Assembly (NCBI RefSeq): GCF_001619875.1
Contig: NZ_LRFC01000023.1
Span: 310,001 to 374,000, forward strand
DNA from: Fictibacillus phosphorivorans
GTDB lineage: Bacteria; Bacillota; Bacilli; Bacillales; Fictibacillaceae
Length of the DNA: 64,000 nucleotides
Direction: 5' to 3'
How positions within the stretch are numbered: the first letter of the stretch is position 1; every line of letters begins with the position of its first letter. The notes beneath the pieces were generated by a model. The model worked only from the letters and a program-made list of their open reading frames with translations. It was not told the origin of the DNA and made no database searches. Shown here piece after piece: positions 46,878-54,457 of the stretch. A program made the translations under genes and the position numbers.

Positions 46878-47030
46878 TGATTGGAGAGCAAGGTGTGAGA
46901 CTCCTGGGGGATCAGCGGGACAGGTGAGACCCCTAACAGCGCATAACGCTAGGTGGCTCACCGCACGCCCCCCCCCCCGGAAAGCGAGCACCTGGAGCGG
47001 AGATCAACCACTTACAAGAGCAACGAAGTT
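46878..47030. repeat. Dispersed palindromic repeat, copy 3
   Basis: TGATTGGAGAGCAAGG, GAGACTCCTGGGGGA, CAGCGGGACAGGTGAGAC, then GGTGGCTCACCGC, GGAAAGCGAGCACCTGGAG and ATCAACCACTT mark the element. An 11-base C-run at 46968-46978 replaces the usual CGCCCGCCCCG core. Open frames through it on both strands are artefacts. The rest of 46709-47083 holds nothing else I can identify. Confidence 0.85.
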
Positions 47031-47083
47031 TAAAAACAGTTCAAAAAATACCCAAAGCTTATATCTAAGAGGAGAATGAAACA

Positions 47084-47521
47084 ATGGTTAAGTTATCGAT
47101 GCCGATTGGCTTATTGATTGAATCAGCTATCGCTGGTGGAGTCACTGGGGAACGATTAATAGAAGTGATCAAGACGAAGAATATAGAAGCACTTCGGCAT
47201 ATAGGAAAAGAAGAATCTAGCTGGGCTTACTTGTTTGAATATGCAGAACAAAACGGGGATACCCTTGTTTCGGCTATACAAAATGGGTATACATATAAAT
47301 TTATCACCATTCGCGGATTGCTCAACTTGCTGAAAACCAAGTATTCGGTAATAGAACATGAAGACTTCTTAATGAATGAGTTCAGTATCGAATTGAACCT
47401 TAAAGACGAGCAACTCGACTTTTTGCGTTCTCGTATTCCAAGTCAGTGGAATTTTACAAAACAAGAAGACGGTAAATATAACGTTCACGCTGCATTATCA
47501 CAGCCAACATCAGTCGTATAA
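47084..47521 (+). CDS. Hypothetical protein
   Basis: A 145-residue soluble protein: MPIGLLIESAIAGGVTGERLIEVIKTKN, a helical centre, and a C-terminal strand pair ending WNFTKQEDGKYNVHAAL. AAGAGGAG precedes the ATG and a strong terminator follows. It lies just downstream of repeat copy 3. No family is recognised; the codon use looks like the neighbours, so it is probably a real gene. Confidence 0.72.
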   Translation: MVKLSMPIGLLIESAIAGGVTGERLIEVIKTKNIEALRHIGKEESSWAYLFEYAEQNGDTLVSAIQNGYTYKFITIRGLLNLLKTKYSVIEHEDFLMNEFSIELNLKDEQLDFLRSRIPSQWNFTKQEDGKYNVHAALSQPTSVV

Positions 47522-47524
47522 CAT

Positions 47525-47568
47525 AAAAGCGTCTTAGAGGCAGATGTTTTCCTCTTAAGACGCTTTTC
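47525..47568. terminator. Bidirectional terminator
   Basis: AAAAGCGTCTTA and TAAGACGCTTTT arms with inner GAGG/CCTC pairing lie between convergent genes. Confidence 0.9.
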
Positions 47569-48897
47569 TTATTCTTGAAAATGATTGATCGGCCGTAACC
47601 ATGTATTGATGCCGATTGCTTTACACACTGAAAAATAATGAAGAAGCATCAACAGAACCGAACCTGCATTCATTCCAATAATGATTCCGTGCATGCCAAA
47701 TGAAGGTTGTGACCCAAGAATATACATAAGAACGAATGACAGAGTAGTCGCCCACACCGATTGTATAAATGCAGTGGTAATTAAACCTAGCCCGATTAAG
47801 TAGGCTTGAAGCGGTATAAGGAAAAAGGTAAATAAAAAGCTTGGCCATAACAATTCTAGGTAAGTAGCTGCTGAATGAGAATGAAAGAACATAACGGTTA
47901 ATTTTTCTGAGAACAGGAGAAAAATCGTTACGGCAGGAAAACCATATAACGCGGTTATTCCCATCACGCGGATCAGCAGCAGTTTAAGTTTCTCCACATC
48001 TTTTTTAGCTGTTGCTTCTGAAACTGTCGGAATTAATACCACTAAAAGTGAATGAGCAATAAAAGCTGGGAAAAAACCAATCGTAATCGCAACACCAGCC
48101 AATAAACCAAACTGCTCTGTTGCAGCTGTATCAGAAAGACCCGTCATGGAGAGGGAGTATTTTATTAGAAAAGGTTGAACAGCGTTAGTAACAGCATGAA
48201 ATAAACGTAAACCAGTAGTTGGTATCGTAACGGCCATGAGGCTTTTCGTTACCTCTTTAGAGCTCAAGTGTTCATTTGAGTGTGACGCCATACGCCGATA
48301 TTGAATCAGATAAGCTGTAAAAAGATATAGAAACACGACAAGTTCACTTCCAACGAAAGTAGCCAATGCTATAAGAATAGCGGTTTCTTTATCGAATGAG
48401 AAAAGTTGATAGATCCCCGTTAACAATATAAGCTGCGCCAGTTTTCGAAACAAATTTGAAAAAGCAAGTTTTCCCATTTGCTGTTTTCCCATAAAAAAAC
48501 CTCTGGCAATCGAAGTAAGCGATATGAGAGGAATTAATAAGACCATCAACCACCTAACAAGAGGATGATAGCTATTGAATACCGGAATAAATGGGAGGAT
48601 AATGACTGCTAGTACAATCATGGCAAGTGTAAGTAATACCGTTAACTTTGTAGCATGTTTTAACATGCTGTAATGTTGTCTGTCTTCTTTTTCAGCTACA
48701 AATTTCGAAATCGAGATGGGAAGTTCCAAACTAGCAATGATGATAATTAATATGACCGTTGGAAAGATGGACATGTAATGACCTAAGCCAAGTTCGCCCA
48801 ATTGTCTTGCTAAGACCATGTTTACGATAAACTCTAAGCTTTCACCAACTAATGCAGCTGCCGCTAACAGTAATACGCCTCGAAAAAATATATTCAT
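47569..48897 (-). CDS. MOP-superfamily flippase, SpoVB/polysaccharide type
   Basis: A 442-residue protein with about fourteen membrane helices. The N-terminus FFRGVLLLAAAALVGESLEFIVNMVLARQLGELGLGHYMSIFP and the internal LPISISKFVAEKE are typical of the SpoVB/MurJ-like polysaccharide biosynthesis family. Members flip lipid-linked sugars, often for cell wall or spore cortex. SpoVB-like is a likeness, not a proven role. AAGGAG lies eleven bases before the ATG. It is divergent from the M24 peptidase gene. Confidence 0.85.
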   Translation of the reverse strand: MNIFFRGVLLLAAAALVGESLEFIVNMVLARQLGELGLGHYMSIFPTVILIIIIASLELPISISKFVAEKEDRQHYSMLKHATKLTVLLTLAMIVLAVIILPFIPVFNSYHPLVRWLMVLLIPLISLTSIARGFFMGKQQMGKLAFSNLFRKLAQLILLTGIYQLFSFDKETAILIALATFVGSELVVFLYLFTAYLIQYRRMASHSNEHLSSKEVTKSLMAVTIPTTGLRLFHAVTNAVQPFLIKYSLSMTGLSDTAATEQFGLLAGVAITIGFFPAFIAHSLLVVLIPTVSEATAKKDVEKLKLLLIRVMGITALYGFPAVTIFLLFSEKLTVMFFHSHSAATYLELLWPSFLFTFFLIPLQAYLIGLGLITTAFIQSVWATTLSFVLMYILGSQPSFGMHGIIIGMNAGSVLLMLLHYFSVCKAIGINTWLRPINHFQE

Positions 48898-49024
48898 ACA
48901 TGGTGCATCTCCTTGTACACGTTGTCCTCCTATTCATATGCATTGAAAAATGAAACGAGACCTCAAAGGACTTTAAACTTAAAAAGAGAAAATAAGGATA
49001 TAGCATTGTAAGGAGAGATAACAG

Positions 49025-50302
49025 ATGAAAATACATACAAAAGGGAATTTAGCGTCGATAGATATAAAACCTTTAGCTGATCAACAACGTATAAAGGATG
49101 AATGGCTATTATCAAGACTTCAGAACCTATTGCCTGCTTTAATGAAAAAACATCAAACGGATATGTGGATTACAATTGGAAAAGAATATCATGAAGATCC
49201 TATCGGCATAACCTTTTTCCCATCAGCTATTGATAGCTCCAGAAGACTTACGATATTTGCTTTCATAAAGGAAAAAACATCTGAAGAAATCAAAAGGTAC
49301 GTGATTTCTTCTAATAAACATTTTGAGCCGTTTTACAATTGTTATCCCGCTCAAAAAGGGGAAGATTCATTTAGTGTATTGAGAAGGATTATGGATGTTT
49401 ATCAACCAGATCATATTGCTATTAATACATCTTCTTACTATTCATTCTGTGACGGGTTAAGTCACTCTATTTATGAACAGTTAAAAAGTTCGATTGGAAT
49501 CGCTCATTCATCAAACCTCGTATCTTCAGAAAACCTTGCGATTGATTGGCTGCAGACACGCGTATCAACAGAGATAGAGACATACAAAGAATTAACAGAC
49601 ATTACAAAGAAAATTGTCGAACAAGCCTTTTCTTCTGTAAAAATAACTCCTAATGTTACAACTACAAATGACATCGTTACTTGGATTAATCAAAGAGTTT
49701 TGGACCTTGGATTAAAAACTTCTTTTTATCCAACAGTGGACATCCAGCGGAAGAATGGATCTGCTGACAGAATAGAGGGAACGATTCTGCATGGTGACAT
49801 ACTGCATTTAGATTTTGGTATCGAATATCTCGGTTTGTGTACAGACACCCAACAATTAGCATATGTTTTAAAATCAGACGAATCAGAAGTTCCTTTCGAA
49901 TTAAAAAAGGCAATGAAAACAGCTAATGTGTTTGAAGATATCTTCTTCCAAACATGTAATGGTGGTATGTCAGGGAACGAGATCTTCCAAAGTGTTATAA
50001 ACAAAGCAGCAGAACATAATATTCCGGCTATGCTGTATTCACATCCCATCGGATATCATTGTCACGGAGCAGGTCCCCTTATTGGGTTATACGATAATCA
50101 AGAAGCTATACCTATTAGAGGCGATTTGCCGATTGAAGAAAATACATGCTACGCATTGGAATTTAATATCAGACATTTTATTCCTGAATGGAATAAGGAT
50201 ATCCCTATCTATCTTGAAGAAACGGTATGTTTTAAGGACAATAAAATGCATTATTTGACAGAAAGACAAACAGAATTCTATCTCATACATCCAGATTGTT
50301 AA
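49025..50302 (+). CDS. M24-family metallopeptidase (Xaa-Pro aminopeptidase-like)
   Basis: Encodes 425 residues. An N-terminal creatinase-like domain (about 1-175) precedes the pita-bread domain. Metal ligands visible are Asp in LHLDFG, Asp in CTDTQ, His in YSHPIGYHCHGAG, Glu in YALEFN and Glu in LEETV, so all five are kept. It probably cleaves N-terminal residues before proline, but creatinase-like activities share the fold. AAGGAGAG precedes the ATG. Single gene. Confidence 0.88.
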   Translation: MKIHTKGNLASIDIKPLADQQRIKDEWLLSRLQNLLPALMKKHQTDMWITIGKEYHEDPIGITFFPSAIDSSRRLTIFAFIKEKTSEEIKRYVISSNKHFEPFYNCYPAQKGEDSFSVLRRIMDVYQPDHIAINTSSYYSFCDGLSHSIYEQLKSSIGIAHSSNLVSSENLAIDWLQTRVSTEIETYKELTDITKKIVEQAFSSVKITPNVTTTNDIVTWINQRVLDLGLKTSFYPTVDIQRKNGSADRIEGTILHGDILHLDFGIEYLGLCTDTQQLAYVLKSDESEVPFELKKAMKTANVFEDIFFQTCNGGMSGNEIFQSVINKAAEHNIPAMLYSHPIGYHCHGAGPLIGLYDNQEAIPIRGDLPIEENTCYALEFNIRHFIPEWNKDIPIYLEETVCFKDNKMHYLTERQTEFYLIHPDC

Positions 50303-50376
50303 TAAGTAACATTTGAAATCGGTCCCCACCTCTAGTACAATGTGAAACTGTGTGTTTCTTGAAGAGGGGGGATTTT

Positions 50377-50868
50377 ATGTTACTACTTGGACAAGAAAAA
50401 GAAACAAAGCTCGATCGAAACGAACTTGAATTTCAGTTATTACGCATGCAGAACGACATGAAGCAAATTGCAAAAAATTATGATGTAATCGGTGTAGATC
50501 AAACAAAAGACGATAATCTAGTGATTGTATATAAATCTGAGCAGCTTGACCAGTGTAAAATTATGATAAATGATTGTGAGTCAAGATATGATGGCTGGAA
50601 CTTTTCGATAGATGCCGTGTATGAAGATGAAAATACGCTTCATATTGGAGATATTAAAGGCCCTGCAAATAAGGGATATGGTTCCATCTGTATGCAATAT
50701 CTAAAAGAAACGGCAACTGAAAAAAACATTCCGATCATTAAGGGTGATATTGCTGAAAGAGATTGGGGACACGTAGACAGACTCGTTCACTTTTATGAAA
50801 AACATGATTTTGAAATTGAACTGGATTTAGATAATAAATGCGGAAAAATTGAATGGAAAGACTTCTAA
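50377..50868 (+). CDS. GNAT-like protein
   Basis: Encodes 163 residues. A helical N-terminus (about 1-45) precedes a GNAT-like fold: IGDIKGPANKGYGSICMQYLKETA as the acetyl-CoA loop and HVDRLVHFYEKHDFEIELD as motif B. Acetyl-CoA binding is inferred; the acceptor is unknown. GAGGGGGGA lies before the ATG at 50377, so the earlier in-frame ATG at 50350 is rejected. A terminator follows. Confidence 0.72.
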   Translation: MLLLGQEKETKLDRNELEFQLLRMQNDMKQIAKNYDVIGVDQTKDDNLVIVYKSEQLDQCKIMINDCESRYDGWNFSIDAVYEDENTLHIGDIKGPANKGYGSICMQYLKETATEKNIPIIKGDIAERDWGHVDRLVHFYEKHDFEIELDLDNKCGKIEWKDF

Positions 50869-50872
50869 AAAT

Positions 50873-50901
50873 GATGTGTATTGAGATACGCATCTTTTTT
50901 T
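50873..50901 (+). terminator. Terminator
   Basis: GATGTGTAT and ATACGCATC arms around TGAG run into seven Ts. Confidence 0.88.
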
Positions 50902-50911
50902 ATGTTCAATT

Positions 50912-50977
50912 TTCTGAATAATTATTATATTGTATATAATGTAGGCTCTTTTCTAAAAGCTGTATGCATAAAGAGCC
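50912..50977 (+). promoter_or_regulatory. Putative promoter with a hairpin at the transcript start
   Basis: TTCTGA and TATAAT (50935-50940) are 17 bases apart. GGCTCTTT (50944) pairs with AAAGAGCC (50970), followed by CATTTTTA, right where transcription should begin. A 5' stabilising hairpin, an early attenuator or an independent terminator are all possible. Confidence 0.4.
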
Positions 50978-51059
50978 CATTTTTACTAAGGAGGCCTCTG
51001 TGTCATGATAATCCACCTTTAAAATAAATTTATCTAAAGCGATTATTTAGGAGGCAAAC

Positions 51060-51950
51060 ATGAAAAGTGAACAAGTAACAATGAAAACAAAAGGTGATTT
51101 TGTTAACTTTTGTGTCAAACATAGAAGTAGGATTGACGAATCGTTTTTAAGTGATAAGGAACTCATAAATTATTCTCATGAGCTTGAGCAAGCTTATATG
51201 ATAAGAGATGAAAAAGGAGAAGTAATTGGAGCTGTTTCTCTTTTGAAAACAGAAGAGTATATAACCTCTAAAAAAGCACGATTTCGTATACTTTTTAGTG
51301 AGTTGCCTGATAAGCTGATTTATCAGGAGCTAATTACTTCCATTCATTCTCATATAAACACAGGAGATTACATGTATACATTCTCTCATGAAAATCATAA
51401 AGAACTGAGAACGCTTCTCGAAAATGTTGGATTCCATGTAGAACGGTATGTATTTGTTATGGAAAGAGAAGATCTTGAAGGCACTTCGTTTCTTTTCCCA
51501 AAAGAATATATCTTAATGAGGTTTATAGAAGGTGAAGATGAACAATTTTATTGCAATGTAAGGAATGAAGCGTTTAAGCAACTTATTGGCTATACTCCAT
51601 TAACAATTGAAGCCTTAAAAGATGCAGAAAAAGCAGAGGACTATTTAATTGGCGGAACTTTACTTTTGTTTCATAAAGAAAAGCCTGTCGGTGTCGTTCG
51701 TACAGGTAAAGAATATTTTAACGATGCTTATTATGCAACAGTCAACTCACTTGCCGTCTTACCAGAATACCAAGGGAGAGGCTTAGGAAGACACTTGTTG
51801 CGTGCATGCTTAACTAGAGGAAGAGAGGAAGGATTTGAAAAAGGTTTTTTATGCGTGAATGCTGAAAATGAAGGAGCTGCGAAACTCTACGAACAAGAAG
51901 GATTTTATAAAACAGAATCATTTGTTTGTTACTTTCTAGTCAAAAAATAA
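51060..51950 (+). CDS. Tandem GNAT N-acetyltransferase
   Basis: Encodes 296 residues. A degenerate first GNAT half (about 1-135: AYMIRDEKGEVIGAVSLLKTEEY) is followed by a full second half (about 145-296) with VNSLAVLPEYQGRGLGRHLLRACLTRG and NAENEGAAKLYEQEGF. The second half carries the Q-x-x-G-x-G/A acetyl-CoA loop. The acceptor is unknown. GGAGG precedes the ATG. A terminator follows. Confidence 0.88.
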   Translation: MKSEQVTMKTKGDFVNFCVKHRSRIDESFLSDKELINYSHELEQAYMIRDEKGEVIGAVSLLKTEEYITSKKARFRILFSELPDKLIYQELITSIHSHINTGDYMYTFSHENHKELRTLLENVGFHVERYVFVMEREDLEGTSFLFPKEYILMRFIEGEDEQFYCNVRNEAFKQLIGYTPLTIEALKDAEKAEDYLIGGTLLLFHKEKPVGVVRTGKEYFNDAYYATVNSLAVLPEYQGRGLGRHLLRACLTRGREEGFEKGFLCVNAENEGAAKLYEQEGFYKTESFVCYFLVKK

Positions 51951-51957
51951 CATTGTA

Positions 51958-51987
51958 AACCTGCTCAAAATGAGTAGGTTTTTTCTT
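51958..51987 (+). terminator. Terminator
   Basis: AACCTGCTC and GAGTAGGTT arms around five bases run into Ts. Confidence 0.88.
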
Positions 51988-51990
51988 TGT

Positions 51991-52019
51991 TTGACATATT
52001 AAATAAAGTGTTTTAAGAT
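51991..52019 (+). promoter_or_regulatory. Sigma-A promoter of the COG0523 GTPase gene
   Basis: TTGACA and TAAGAT are 17 bases apart, two bases before the Zur box. Confidence 0.8.
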
Positions 52020-52020
52020 G

Positions 52021-52043
52021 TAAATCGTAATTATTACGATTTA
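52021..52043. promoter_or_regulatory. Zur box (zinc-uptake repressor operator)
   Basis: A perfect 23-base palindrome: TAAATCGTAAT and its reverse complement ATTACGATTTA around one T. The core TCGTAATnATTACGA equals the Bacillus Zur consensus as I know it. It lies across the start-site region, so zinc-loaded Zur should block transcription. Confidence 0.9.
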
Positions 52044-52057
52044 TAAAGGAGATAAGA

Positions 52058-53263
52058 ATGATACATACACTTAAGAAAAGAGTTCCGGTTACCGTATTAA
52101 GCGGTTATTTAGGTGCAGGAAAAACCACATTATTGAATCATGTTCTATCAAATAGAAACGGCTTAAAAGTTGCCGTAATTGTTAACGACATGAGTGAGAT
52201 CAATATAGATGCTTCCCTTGTTCAGAATGAGACAAAGCTTTCAAGAACTGATGAAAAGCTTGTTGAAATGACTAACGGCTGTATTTGCTGCACATTAAGG
52301 GAGGATCTCTTAATAGAAGTTGAACGTATCGTAAAAAATGGGGAAATTGATTATATTTTGATTGAATCAACAGGGATCAGTGAGCCCATCCCGGTCGCAC
52401 AAACTTTTACTTATTTAGATGAGGAATCCGGTGTGGATCTCGCTTCTTATTGTAAATTAGATACGATGGTTACAGTAGTTGATGGAAACCGCTTTTGGAA
52501 TGACTTTGCTTCAGGAGAAAGTTTGTTAGATCGGAAAGAAGCTCTAGATGATGATGACACGAGAGAAGTAGTTGACTTATTGATCGATCAGATTGAATTT
52601 TGTGATGTTCTTATTTTAAATAAATGTGATTTATTAGATATAAACGATCGAGAAGAATTAAAGAGAGTATTAAAAAAATTACAGCCTCAAGCGAAGTTAA
52701 TTGAAACTGAATTCGGAAAAGTTGACCCAAAAGACATTCTATCGACAGGCTTATTTGATTTTGAAAAGGCCAGTGAATCTGCCGGTTGGATGAAAGAACT
52801 TGAAACAGAACATATTCCTGAGACAGACGAGTATGGTATTTCTTCTTTTGTCTATCGAAAGAAAAGACCATTTCACCCCGAGAGACTTTATACATTTTTA
52901 GAAAATTGGCCATCAGAAATTGTTCGTGCTAAAGGATTTATCTGGGTCGCATCTCGAAATGAATGGGCCATACTCCTAAGCCAAGCAGGAACGAGTATTA
53001 TTTTTCAGCCTGCTGGTCATTGGGTTGCAGCATTGCCGTTAAGCGAACAAGAAGAGCTGATAGATGATGAAATGAATCAAAATGCGAACTGGGATGATGA
53101 ATTTGGTGACAGAATTACTGAACTGGTTTTAATAGGGATTGATTTTAATAAAGAAAAAATTATAGCAGATTTAGATCGATGTATTTTGACGGATAAGGAA
53201 ATGATTGATTCTCAATGGGAAACCTTGGACGATCCTTTACCCCCATTCCCAGAAAGTGAATAA
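52058..53263 (+). CDS. zagA: COG0523 zinc-responsive GTPase (ZagA/YciC-like)
   Basis: Encodes 401 residues. The G1 loop is GYLGAGKTT (16-24). The zinc-binding CxCC lies in NGCICC (Cys 75, 77, 78), the switch region is in [11 protein letters not shown], and NKCD is the G4 motif. A C-terminal CobW_C-type domain contains GFIWVAS and [13 protein letters not shown]. subtilis ZagA, also Zur-controlled, supports the folate enzyme FolE in zinc starvation. The Zur box and the full-length architecture make the same role likely. The ATG is eight bases after AAAGGAGA. Confidence 0.92.
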   Translation: MIHTLKKRVPVTVLSGYLGAGKTTLLNHVLSNRNGLKVAVIVNDMSEINIDASLVQNETKLSRTDEKLVEMTNGCICCTLREDLLIEVERIVKNGEIDYILIESTGISEPIPVAQTFTYLDEESGVDLASYCKLDTMVTVVDGNRFWNDFASGESLLDRKEALDDDDTREVVDLLIDQIEFCDVLILNKCDLLDINDREELKRVLKKLQPQAKLIETEFGKVDPKDILSTGLFDFEKASESAGWMKELETEHIPETDEYGISSFVYRKKRPFHPERLYTFLENWPSEIVRAKGFIWVASRNEWAILLSQAGTSIIFQPAGHWVAALPLSEQEELIDDEMNQNANWDDEFGDRITELVLIGIDFNKEKIIADLDRCILTDKEMIDSQWETLDDPLPPFPESE

Positions 53264-53274
53264 AATGGTTAAAA

Positions 53275-53302
53275 CGAATCCCAGGCGGGGTTCGGTTTTT
53301 TG
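53275..53302 (+). terminator. Terminator of zagA
   Basis: CGAATCCC and GGGTTCG arms around a short loop run into six Ts. Confidence 0.87.
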
Positions 53303-53383
53303 TTTAGATTGTTTTAAATCTTATTTACCCCTTACCACTATCTCTGCGGTGTTATGCTGGGATATTTTCATGAGACCTTTAAA

Positions 53384-53427
53384 ATCTTACGAGAAGCTTC
53401 TCAGGTAGCAGGTATGCACTACACTCT
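53384..53427. repeat. Inverted fragment related to repeat copy 1
   Basis: Read on the minus strand, GAGTGTAGTGCATACC, then TGCTACCTGAGAAGCTTCTC match copy 1 (GAGTGCAAGATGCGTGCC, TACTACATGAGAAGCTTCTC) with few changes. The flanks differ from copy 1, so this is a partial or rearranged copy. The rest of 53303-53553 has no feature I can support. Confidence 0.55.
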
Positions 53428-53553
53428 GTTCAATTTAAAGATGCATGCCTTTTTTTCAAAAGCAACAATCTGTTAAATAGCAATCTTGGTTTACTATATG
53501 ATTCTTAAAGGGTAGTAAATAGGTACTGGAGTATAATTAAGGGGAGATAAAGG

Positions 53554-54294
53554 ATGACGGTTACCCACATTAAAACAAATAAACAAAACAGCTTATCAGA
53601 AAGGTTTGAAATTTCCTTTAACCAAATTCACAAATGTTTAATTGATAAGGTAAAAGATACGAAAGATGACAGGTTTAAAAACCTGGTAGAGACTGGCATG
53701 ACAAAACACTCCCTTATTCGCTCTTTTTACAACGAGCTTATTCAGTTTGCGAAATTGAGAAATGCAATTGTTCATGAAAAGGTGGATCATGATTACTACA
53801 TCGCTGAACCTCACTTAGAAATTGTTGAACGAATCGAGAAAATTGCGGGATATTTTATGAAACCTGAAACAGCATTAAATATTGCAACGAAAAAGGTACA
53901 ACATTTTAAAGAGAGTGATCGACTTGAAGATGTGCTTAGCTGTATCCGAAAGACCTCTTATTCCCGTTTTCCCATTTACAATGAAAAAGGCGAGTACCTC
54001 TGGCTTTTAACTGCTACCTATCTTTTAAACTGGTTAACTGACCGCCTTGCTGATCAAGTGATTGACTTAAACAATGCTAAAATTTCAGACATTGCTGATA
54101 AAAAAAATAAACAACTAGTTGCTTTTATTTCAAAGACTTCAAGTATCTTTAAAGCAGAAGAAATATTTGAAAACATGCATCGAGAAGGCAAAAAGCTTGA
54201 AGCTATTATTATTACCTTAAATGGAAGTGAAAATGAAAAACCTTTAGGAATTGTAACCTCGTATGATTTAATCGAAATCGATCTTGATAACTAA
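53554..54294 (+). CDS. HEPN-like/tandem CBS-domain protein
   Basis: Encodes 246 residues. The first 100 are helical and contain FAKLRNAIVHEK: Arg69 and His74 form an Rx4H motif like that of HEPN domains. Two CBS repeats follow (about 108-170 with YSRFPIYNEKGEYLWLLTATYLL, and 185-246 ending EKPLGIVTSYDLIEIDL). CBS pairs bind adenosyl ligands, so a ligand-gated HEPN protein is a reasonable inference. HEPN domains may be RNases or only scaffolds. GGGGAGATAAAGG precedes the ATG. Single gene with its own terminator. Confidence 0.75.
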   Translation: MTVTHIKTNKQNSLSERFEISFNQIHKCLIDKVKDTKDDRFKNLVETGMTKHSLIRSFYNELIQFAKLRNAIVHEKVDHDYYIAEPHLEIVERIEKIAGYFMKPETALNIATKKVQHFKESDRLEDVLSCIRKTSYSRFPIYNEKGEYLWLLTATYLLNWLTDRLADQVIDLNNAKISDIADKKNKQLVAFISKTSSIFKAEEIFENMHREGKKLEAIIITLNGSENEKPLGIVTSYDLIEIDLDN

Positions 54295-54305
54295 CTGAAA
54301 TACGG

Positions 54306-54335
54306 TAAAGACACTCCCCCAAGAGTGTCTTTTTA
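54306..54335 (+). terminator. Terminator
   Basis: AAAGACACTC and GAGTGTCTTT arms around CCCCAA run into Ts. Confidence 0.92.
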
Positions 54336-54457
54336 CATGCAAAGTAATTTCTTCTGATTAGACTATTTTGTTTAAGGATATAACGATTAGGGAAACGAGA
54401 ATTTGAGATGACTGAATATTTTGTAAGTTAATTTCTTTATGAAAGGGTGGAGATCAT

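Noticed and set aside
46725-47079. Open frames of 88 and 101 residues through repeat copy 3
   Set aside because: They cross the C-run and the repeat halves and have no start signal.
53515-53540. TATAAT box just before the HEPN/CBS gene
   Set aside because: No -35 at the right distance, and transcription would begin inside the ribosome binding site.
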